A stretch of 64,000 bases of DNA. Origin: Numida meleagris (taxonomy: Eukaryota > Chordata > Aves > Galliformes > Numididae). The translations under genes were made by a program, and so were the position numbers. Below are positions 54,816 to 64,000 of this stretch, piece after piece; positions within the stretch are counted from its first letter, which is position 1, and the number at the start of each line of letters is the position of its first letter. The DNA lies in contig NC_034409.1 in assembly GCF_002078875.1 (NCBI RefSeq), forward strand, positions 103,139,226-103,203,225, written 5' to 3'. The notes beneath the pieces are model-generated. The model ran no database searches. It saw only the letters and a program-made list of their open reading frames with translations, and was not told the origin of the DNA.

Positions 54816-57800
54816 AAGTGAGAGAAAATGAGGGGACATGAGAGAAAATGCGGAGCTTCAAGGCCCCCTGAGAGCGGCCACCCCGGCAAGGGCGAAGGGA
54901 CACAGATGTATTCCGCGTTCCGCTGGAGCAGGAGTTTGTCACATCCGTGTTAATTGGAAAGAGAAATTATTCCGTGTCCTGAAGGGATAATGTTGAGGGG
55001 CTGAGTCGTTGCAACAGTAATTGTGGGTGGCATTTACAATTTTAATACAGAGCTCCTGTAAATAAAGCCTGCCCCTATAAAGTGTAACACTTTCATGTGT
55101 AACAAATGCCAGGCTACTTATTTACATACATTGAATTGTAGAGTGAGCTGAGCAAATAGATCAGGACGGTCAAGACCGCAGATGTCCTCCTCTGCTCCCG
55201 AGGGGGGTGTTCTCTGCTTTCAGGGCTGAACCAGACCCCCAGTGCCCAGGTGGGATCTGCCCCTTATTGCCAGCACCAGGCACCCATGCAACTTGGCAGG
55301 CTATTACTTCCCTTAATGCAGGACGCTCATTGGTGTTGCTGGGTGTTTCTTAAGTGCCAGCGTAGATTTGGTACATGTTACTTTGCAGGGGGAAAAAGCT
55401 ACACATAGGAAAGAATAAAGACACCACCTATCTAATAAGACTGAGATAAAAGTGATAAAAATATTTGGGGAGTTGGACTAGATGACTTTTAATGGTCCCT
55501 CCCATCTCAAACAGTTCCATGATTCTGTGGTTCTATTGAAAAACCTGGCATGGTAATTCCTTGCCGTAGCAGGTAAATATTTGTACTGCTACATACAGCA
55601 GTTTGAAATAAATTTGTTTTCCAAGTAATGCCACCAAGTTAGCTAGTTGCTTCTTGCTGGGTTGATGTGCACTCTAAAAGCAGTGTGGTTTGTGCTAAGA
55701 ACAAAATCTGGCCCACACCCGAGCCCTCAGAAAGCCTCAGTTTTTCCCTGCAGAAGTCATTTGTCTGAAATTGCAAAGAGCACTTAGAAGGATGTGCGTT
55801 GACCTGTATCTGCCCATATCGATGCTTCCTGCTCCTGGTAATCAAATACAAATATTTTAGACTTTGCTTATGCTATGGATGTGGCCTCAGCTCTCAGACT
55901 TGCCAGAGCTGCATCCAGAGCAAACAGTCTGTGCAGGCAGTGCAAAACAGAAGGATGTGTAGTCAGCATACCTTTCATTTGCTACACTTTTAGTCTATAG
56001 ATCCTAAGGAAAGAGGATGCCATAAACAGGCTTTGGAGTCACTGACCAATTTCTGCTTTATGCAACACCAGCACTACTAGTGGACACCACATTCTTGTAA
56101 GTTTTGTGAAAATCAGAAGCAGGTGACAATCTCAATAGAGTGCCTTCTGTGGAGCCTCCGAAATTCTACCACATCCATTCCCAAACAGAATGGGGCACAC
56201 TCACCCACACTCACCCACCTGTAATTAACAGTGATCAGTTACTTTTCTCTCCAGCTCCCTCAGTTCACAGCAATTTAAAGTAAACTAATTTGACTTCTTC
56301 AAAAACTGTGGCATAAAGCATAAGAACATAGGGGAAAGGCATCACTTAGCATCTGCAAAGTGAAGCTTGCCTAAGGAAAAAAGGATTTTGGCAAGAAAAT
56401 ATTAACTCTGGGGACAGGTTTTAAGTCATGTATTGCTTTTCCAAATTCTCTGCCAAACTTCATGTAAAGACTTTAACAAACACCTCTCAGAAGTAGTGGA
56501 CAGAGGAAATGTCATACTTGAGCTCATTTTACATCTCTCAGTCACTGTTACTCTAGAGTTAGGCACAATTCTTGCTGTGACGAGACAGGAGTCTAAAGAG
56601 CATAAAAGCTTTTATTGTGCTTAATTGTATCTCTGTCTGTGCCTCATTACTGGGTGATAGCTCATTTCGTGCTAACAGTTGCTGGTTTCCAGAAAAACAA
56701 GAGGACCTGTGGTGTCTGCACTGAGTATATTCCTCAGAGAACCAGAAGTCTCTAGTGGAGGATGAGGCGGGTTCTTGTTAAGCACTGGAAATAGGCTGAA
56801 ATGTAAATGTGTGTTCCTTTCTGCAACGTGCCTAATTGCCCATAAATGTCATTAAGTCGAGAAATGTTTTCCACCAAATTAACTTTGACTCGTGATATCT
56901 AATTAGCTGGAGATGCTGAAAGATAACAACTTATCAGTCACTGTTTAAGAAAACATACTTAATGGTTGACTTTTCTGTTAGCAGCCATGTTGAACCAGGT
57001 ATTGTATCTGTCAAAACGGAGCATTATCAGAGCAATTAAGGACAATACCTCAGCGCAGCTTGCAACTAAGATAATTTGACAGCACTTTCTCAGGCAGGAA
57101 GTGCAGTTGAGCCTAAACTTTCTGTGAATTAATTTTTCATTGTATAGAAGTAAACATATACTTCTTTTATTCTTTTTTTTTTTTTTAAAAGCATGCTATG
57201 TGTGACTATCTTGCAAGTACCTCCCTTTTCTTACTTGTTTACAGTCAAGGTCTCCAAAAGTGAAGGCTTTACCGTCACTGGTTTCCTGAGGTGGCATTCA
57301 ACTCTCTAAAGTAAAGAATGTGGCAAGGAAGGGATGGTTAAGCTCTCATCTTTTACTATTTCAATCTGTATTTGTGCACATCATTTTATCTCCTACAGAC
57401 TGTACACGGATCTTCCCTCTCCTTTCCTAAAACATTAAGCACATATAGGCGCAAACATCTCTACAGAAGAAAGAACAATCTCCATTTCCCTCCAAAAAGT
57501 GGTTATAACTGAACCTCTGCTTTTTCTCCTTAAGTTGTGTGTGGCCTTATTCTGTTTAATACTCTATCCAGTAGAATGTGTTGGAGGAAGAATAGAAATG
57601 AAAGTGGAATGGGGAATGGGTGAGTAATCTCCACCTGAGAGGTTGTTTTAATCTCAATGCTGTGACCATTTCTCATGGCCCATTGCACTTATGCCACCCA
57701 CTAAGGACATTGAATCTGTATTGCAAAGAAGATGCCCACTTCTAGAAAAGGTTCCGTAGTTCAAGCTTAAGACATCAAAATAGGAACAGATTCCATCCAA

Positions 57801-59705
57801 CAGAGGCGGGGGCAAACTTCTGACTATTCTTGTTTTGTCTCCCTTGGTTGTACTGTAGGATATCAAGGGCCTGAAAACTGCAAAGCCATCTAAGGGACAG
57901 ATACTTCTGTTTGTGCAAATGGGAGGTGTGCAACCACCCTCACAGGGTGATTTGCAAACCCTGAAGTGCTTGGGATTAAATTAAGTACGCACTTAAACAC
58001 TTCAGTATAGGGTATGGTGTGTTATATTGTGATATATTGCAATCATCTGCTCTCTATTACTCACTTCCTTTGAGAGGACTCCTTTACAGCACTGGCATAT
58101 GATATTACTACTTCCCGAACCCCGGGCTTTGGGACCACCTACGTCTGGGCAGCACTCTCCCTGGGCCCAGTGCTGTATACACGAAACACCCCTTTTTCTG
58201 TTGGCTGAACAAGCTTTTTTTGGAGGCAGACAAAAGCCTTCCATCCCTATCCCTGTTATGGGTGGGCCTACGCAGCAGGTGGCTGCCACACCAAAGATGA
58301 CGGTCTGATAGCTTCTCCATGGGGGGAAGATTTCTCTTATCCTTTTGAGGATTTTCCCTCTGCTTCTCAAAAGCAGTGGTCAGCAGCGCCTGTCCTCAAA
58401 TCTTTTCCCACAGTTTCTTTATCTTCATTTTATACTTAACCAAAACATTCCCTTTTTTCTCCTTACATGGAAAGTGTGCTACAACATGTTGATTGAGCAG
58501 TACCATTTTTTTCCTAGAGATAGGGTCCAAGCCATTACTTCACAATGGGAATATCTAAAACTTAGAAGACTTAACCAGGGTTTGTATTTCAAACCATTTT
58601 CTGTCATTTCTTTTTTCGGAAAAAAAACAACACCAAAGTTTCTGATGGTCTTTTCACAGCATGTCCTACAGGTGGGTCAGAAAATGGCACATCACTTTTT
58701 TTTGCTGAAAACATAAAAAGTGTATTAAGTGTATTTCTTCATCTTTTGTTTCCTCACGGTAAGTTACAATTTACTCGAGCTGTGTACTTGGACGTTGCTT
58801 AATGCTTACGGGATCTCCAGCACATTGTTTTAACTGGGCACATGTTTAGATACGAACACAATCGAGCACCTCACCGTGTACAGAAGTAGGTCTCATACAG
58901 CAGAAGGCAGCAGATGTCTGAAACCCACAGTAACAACAAACACGGCTTTGGGGCAGGAGGTGAAAACTTCACCCCATCAATCTGCTCCCCCACTTCCATT
59001 TCCAAGGGCAAATTATTTACTTTAAAGCCTGTTCAGGACACTCAGGTTAATGTCCCTGTGAAGCCTTCACACAAGCATTTAGGGGCTTTTTGAGCCTGAG
59101 CTTTTCCAGAATCACCTGAAGTAATGAGGAAATACTTATTTCTACACTGCAGTAGCTCACCATACAGAATAATTTCATGGCATGCTGTGTAAAGAGGAAC
59201 AGAGGATTCTCCCCTGGTCATTAACCCAGGGACAAACAAGTTCTAACCATAATTTCCTGTTAGGGATTAAGTGGGTGCTATTTAGAACTTATTTAATGCA
59301 AAGAATGCCTTACAAAGAAGGCAAAATGCACTCAAGTAAAACTGGAGCATGGAGTACCAAGGTACCGATGTGCAGCTAAAACCAGCCTGCCCTTCTGATG
59401 GAACTGAGATTGTTTGAAATGTGTAAAATCTTGTTACAGCTTCAAGCAGAGGAGGGCATTTTTCCTTCTTAAGTTGCTGCAGTGAGACAGCTTAAGGAGA
59501 TTTCTCCTTTCTTCAGACCTAATCATGCTGTGCAATTTGAAAACATACAGTTAGAAAAATGATCCAGCCCTCTGTGTAGAGGAATATTATCAAGAGCCTC
59601 AGCAGGACTACAGGGACATCCCTGTGGATTGTCACCTCATTACTTCTGGGTGCAAAGTGCACAGAGGTGGGGGGTGACACAACATTGATTTGAGTGCTTT
59701 GTAGT
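54816..59705. other. Intergenic, no gene seen
   Basis: Apart from the CR1 tip at 55469, the sequence is AT-rich. The part 56790-57130 (ATAAATGTCATTAAGTCG, GATATCTAATTAGCTGG) looks like conserved non-coding DNA. A cysteine-rich minus-strand frame at 58002-58370 is unexplained. Confidence 0.6.
55469..55537 (+). mobile_element. CR1 LINE 3' tip
   Basis: GAGTTGGACTAGATGAC and GGTCCCTCCCATCTC lead into CCATGATTCTGTGGTTCTA, the degenerate terminal octamers. Confidence 0.75.
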
Positions 59706-59967
59706 AACTAGTGATGAGAGGGAATGTCCTTGAGTTGCACCAGTGGAGGTACAGATTGGATGTTAGGAACAATTTCTTCTCCGAAAGAGCGGTGAGGCAG
59801 TGGCACAGGCTGCCCAAGGAGGTGGTGGAGTCACCATCCCTGGAGGTGTTCAAGAGCCGTGTGGATGTGGCACTGAGGGACATGGTCAGTGGGCATGGTG
59901 GAGGTGGGCTGATGGTTGGACCAGGTGATTGTAGAGATCTTTTCTAATCTTAATGATTCTGTGATTC
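59706..59967 (+). mobile_element. CR1 LINE 3' fragment
   Basis: Contains TTGGATGTTAGGAACAATTTC, GTGAGGCAGTGGCACAGGC, GAGCCGTGTGGATGTGGC and the terminus AATGATTCTGTGATTC. It faces the minus-strand CR1 at 60151, tail to tail. Confidence 0.93.
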
Positions 59968-60150
59968 AATCACTTTTGTTCACAATTTTCTTAATTTGGG
60001 AACAGGATTTTAAAGATCGGGTTTGGGTGAGAGATACAATGAAATGATTTGTTTCTGATATAGTAGTTAATAAGCTATTCTTTCCCTTCTAAATGTGAAT
60101 TATCACTGAAATAGTTTTACAGTAATTAAAATCCTTCATGGGTTATTATA

Positions 60151-60737
60151 AAATCATAGAATCCTTAGAGTTGGAAGGGACCTTTAAACGTCATCTGGTC
60201 CAACTCCCCTGCAATGAGCAGGGACACCTACAGCTCCATCAGGTGCTCAGAGCCCCATCCAGCCTGACCTTGGATGTCTCCAGGGATGGGGCATCCACCA
60301 CCTCACTGTGCAACCTGTTCCACTGCCTCATCACCCTCACTGTAAAAGACTTTTTTCCTTATATCCAACCTAAATTTACCTTCTTTAAGTCAGAAATATT
60401 TCCCCTTGTCCTATCACCACAGACCCTTCTAAAGAGTCTGTCCTTTTCTTCCTCACAACTGCCCTTTAGATACTGAAAGGCCACTCCCAGGTCTCCCCAG
60501 AGCCTTCTCTTCTCCAGGCTGAACAGCCCCAGCTCTCTCAGCCTGTCCTTATAGGAGAGGTGTTCCATCCCTGGGTTCATTTTTGTGGCCCTCCTCTGGA
60601 CACAGTCCAATAGGTCTATGACTCTCCTGTACTGAGGACTCCACATCTGGACACAGTACTTCACGTGAGGCCTCACCAGTGCAGAGTAGACGGACAGGAC
60701 CACCTCCCTCCACCTGCAGACCACGCTTCCTTTGGTG
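60151..60737 (-). mobile_element. CR1 LINE 3' fragment with polymerase C-terminus
   Basis: Reversed octamers and 3' UTR (AGTTGGAAGGGACCTTTAAA, CAGGGACACCTACAGCTCC) run into coding sequence. A 121-codon minus-strand frame (60359-60724) reads VYSALVRPHVKYCVQMWSPQYR and [34 protein letters not shown] across its length in pieces typical of CR1 ORF2. It is 5'-truncated and not a functional element. Confidence 0.95.
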
Positions 60738-63059
60738 GGTTATCTGTGACTTCTAACTGCAAACTACCATTTAACACAGAGGGACAAAGAGTAATACATT
60801 GCACAATGTAAAATGGCTTAAGTAACTCATCTCAAACAGCCTTTGCATTGTTTTAACATGACCTACATTGAAAGCCAAGAAAATTAACTATGTTTCTGGC
60901 CTCTGTTGCCTTGCATACCAGTCTTTGCACAATACAAAGGGATGATGTTTAATTTCGCATTGCACTGTAATTGCTGCCCAGCTCTCACAAAAGAGCAGGT
61001 TAATGGGGAGACACAGGGAAAAGAGAAGACAGCAGCAGATTTAAAGATGGGGAAAATAAATTCTTCCCAGCTCTCCAGTAAACAGCCTTAGCCACTGGCT
61101 TTCAGCATGCAAGCTTAAACCTGCACCTTAATCCACATGTGGAGAGATAGAAAGCATTATTTGCCCACTGATGATACCTGTTGACCAGTTTCTCTCTCTC
61201 AGTTTCAAATCCTCTGTTGCTGTCAGCGACACATGCTTTCCTGCTCGTCTGGGGTGGCCCAGCCTCATTAGCAAAGGATTTTGTGCATGTTAGTTAATTG
61301 AGCCCCATTCCCGCCACCTGCCACTCGCGAGCCTCATCTGCGCACTAACTGCCTCTAATTGTCATCATACGGCCGGCGTATCGCAACAACTTGAGAACAG
61401 ACCCCGAGCAGCACGCACCAGCCCAGGCTCGGCAATAACCTGGGGAGCAGTGGCGCGGTGAGTGTAACAATTTACCAGGGGACCAGATGTTTGGGGAGGA
61501 AAGGCACCTTGCGCTAACATCAGGTGCGAAAGCTTTGATGCTTATTATGGTGTCAGGTGCTACACCCGGCCACGTCTCGCAGGCGAGGTGGATTGATGAA
61601 TGGATTCGTGCTGGCCTCTCTGCCACCTTATTGACAACAGAGATATAAACAGGGGGGATCGAGTACAATCATTTAAACATATGTGAAGTTTTGCAGCTCA
61701 TTAATCTGAAGCGTAAATCCCACAGCAGAAGTCCCATCACTTGTTCAGAGTAGACAGGACAAAGCAGGAGAAGAAATGCATCCCAGAGGGATGGGGCTGT
61801 GATGGGGATGGGACAAATTGACCTACTATGTTCTTGACATCTCCAGCATTTATGCATGAACTGCTGCTGCTGGGTGTTTTGTTGTCAGCAAATGCAGTCT
61901 TTAATCTTGGGGATCTGATGGTATCAGTGGGAAACCCCTGGTTTCCACAAACCTCGTAACCATATTGGCTGCCCACATGGCAAAACAGTTCTCTGGCCTG
62001 AGGAGTTGTGATTTTAAAAGAGTTGGTAGTAAATTACAATAGTCTTAAAAACACAGATAAATTACATCCGTAAATAATGCCAAAGAGAAAAACAGGACAA
62101 GATTCATGAGTTTTTCTGTGCACAGTACTTTGTTATCTGTCATTGTAAAATAATTTTCCATTAACAGCAGGTAACATATTTCCAGATATACTGTGAATGC
62201 ATCCTGCAATTTGTCTTTTTTAAAAACCACACAGAGATTGTAAAAAATAGGCTACTTCTGAGCTAGCTCTGTACATGCCAGACAGAATACTTCGATGACA
62301 CAAAAATCTGATTTATCCTTTGGTCAACACTGTTGCTGCACTGTATCAGTCCTTGAAATCAGTGCTGAATGCTCTGAAATCAGAACTATCTAATACCCCC
62401 TTCACCTACTGGAATCATTTTCCCTCCACTGCATGCACAGGTGCAGGGTTTTCTCTAGATCCTGGTCCAGAATTCTCCATGAAGACTCTGCAGCATTGAA
62501 AACAGAGGAATTCTCCTTCAGAGTGGGTGCTGAAGCAACGGTGAGACAAATGCTGCCTTGGGAATAACCTTCCCACATTAGCATGCCCTACAAGACAATT
62601 TCCTCCTTCAGACTGTTTCTCTTAAGCCACTGCTCCCCGCTTCAGACTGCCTCCAGGCACCGCCCACAGCGTTCTGTGCTTTCCATACACCCTCCACCAC
62701 TCCTTTCTTTCTGCCTTTGGCTACTTTTTGCAGGGCTAAGCCACTGACCTCAGAGGTTGTGCAGGGTCCTTTCTTGATTTTCAGGACCTCCCTGAGCAAA
62801 GCCCTGAACAGCTTGGTGTGATCCCAGAGCTGGCCCTGCTTTGGGCAAGAGTTTGGGCCAGAGATCTCCTGAGGCCCTTCCAGCCTAAACTACCCTCTGA
62901 AAAACCCACACAGGGTGTTACAAGCCAGGCTGACCTTATGTATTTGATATTCAGTGGAGGATTCAGGGCAAAAAGCTACCTTGAGCAGGGGCTTTTTGCC
63001 TGGCCATGACCCACTTCTGGCACTGCTTCTCAAGGATGGAGTATACAGTTCACTCGTAA
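60738..63059. other. Intergenic, with a CG-containing segment at 61.25-61.64 kb
   Basis: No gene. The part 61255-61640 has CpG sites among homeodomain-type cores (GTTAGTTAATTGAGC, CTCTAATTGTCATC, ATTGATGAATGG) and looks regulatory. A probable CR1 tip lies at 62823. Confidence 0.6.
62823..62899 (+). mobile_element. Probable old CR1 LINE 3' tip
   Basis: TTTGGGCAAGAGTTTGGGCC, then GATCTCCTGAGGCCCTTCC and CAGCCTAAACTA, resembles the end of older CR1 subfamilies. No octamers remain, so the call is less certain than the others. Confidence 0.55.
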
Positions 63060-63985
63060 AAGAAAAGCAGTAATATATTTATTAATATAAAACAGTGATT
63101 TAGCAAAGCTTAACCCTAAATAAGACAGTGACTTGACAAGATTTGAGATGGCAAGGTACTTTTGGTTGTGTATTATACAGAGGATAGGGTTAAACACTCT
63201 CATCCATGAGATCCTCCCATTGAGTTATGAGGCACAGAGTGGACCCCCTGGCTTTCCAAACTCCTTGAACCACATTGGTAAGGAGCACAGATGGGCTGAA
63301 TTCACTCCTAGTCCCAGACTTGATCAATGGTTTTTGTCTAAGGGACTGTATGTGCACAGTCAATCTAAGATATAATCTTAGTGAAGCTTACAAAGCAAGT
63401 GACAGCTAGGAGTCTCTTGACATCAAGGCATGAGGGATCTCTGTTCAGGTGTAGCCCCTAGAGGCATCTCTGCTCGATGGGAGATCTTGTGCAGCTCACT
63501 GTCGTACACAAATGCGCTCAGGCTCTTGTGCTGCTCACTATTTATGGGATAAGATGGTTGACTTATAATCATATTGACATTCTGGCTGTACCTTAGTGGC
63601 ATATGCTCATTCAGTCCTCAGCCACTGAGCAAGATGTCTATCCATCCATTTCTCCAGCAACCAGTTTGAGACAGTGCTGTGGTCACTGTATGAATAAGAT
63701 TCCAGGAATAACCAATGCCATAGCCACTATCTCCCTTAGCAAGGTGTTGGGTGATATCAGTGCTGTAGCCCTCAAGTACCAGTGTTTGAGCAAGTGGGGA
63801 AGGAGGTCTGCACTGAAGTCACCAGTTCTGTTGCCCTTTATGGGAACAACTGGAAGCCTGCAGTGTTGTAAGCACCACCAGAACAAGAACGGCCACATGC
63901 ATCTCAAGCCCCTGCCTTCTGACAGGATGAATCCCTCCCAGCAGAGTGGGTCTTTTTCCATGATTGCATCATGCAGTCTATGCAA
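63060..63985 (-). other. Possible LTR-retroelement-derived sequence at window edge
   Basis: Read on the minus strand, a 100-codon open frame (63683-63985) leads toward a segment ending in a TATATTAATAAATATATTA-type AT-rich stretch (plus position about 63073-63092) that contains AATAAA, as in the R region of an LTR. No diagnostic retroviral motif was recognised and no terminal repeats could be paired within the window. It may equally be unique sequence. Confidence 0.2.
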
Positions 63986-64000
63986 CCAGCTGAGTGGAAA

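Overview
This window is bird genomic DNA, most likely from chicken or a close galliform. It holds at least eighteen fragments of the avian LINE Chicken Repeat 1 (CR1), recognised by their ATTCTATG-type octamer 3' ends and reverse-transcriptase C-terminal reading frames. It has no bacterial gene organisation and one intron-poor vertebrate developmental gene in a large CpG island. Species assignment is an inference; bird origin is well supported.

The only protein-coding gene I can support is OLIG2, the bHLH factor of oligodendrocyte and motor-neuron progenitors. It lies centrally on the + strand: TATA box at 28773, non-coding exon 1 to 28855, a 244-bp intron, and one coding exon with the 297-codon reading frame at 29119-30012. 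The polyadenylation signal is at 30706. The promoter has a reverse CCAAT box, a CRE-like site and two SOX-type CATTGTT sites. Upstream of it is an unusual purine strand (27478-27885, no C in 408 bases). The intron carries a GGGAC-type minisatellite.

From 1 to about 27 kb is intergenic DNA with CR1 fragments, a CpG-dense patch at 24.6-25.0 kb and several AT-rich, homeodomain/SOX-motif-rich stretches that read like conserved regulatory DNA. From 31 to 64 kb there is again no convincing gene. This part holds a CpG-rich continuation of the OLIG2 island with repeated homeodomain and CATATG E-box motifs, a compact promoter-like CpG element at 37.7 kb with two mirrored CCAAT boxes, a CpG patch with YY1-like and CTCF-like motifs at 54.7 kb, and further regulatory-looking blocks. 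OLIG1, the usual downstream neighbour in mammals, is not visible in the 34 kb after OLIG2.

The layout fits a developmental-regulator gene desert: one transcription factor gene surrounded by non-coding DNA that probably contains its enhancers. CR1 is absent for about 9 kb around the gene. All regulatory calls rest on motif reading only and have not been tested by alignment or functional data.
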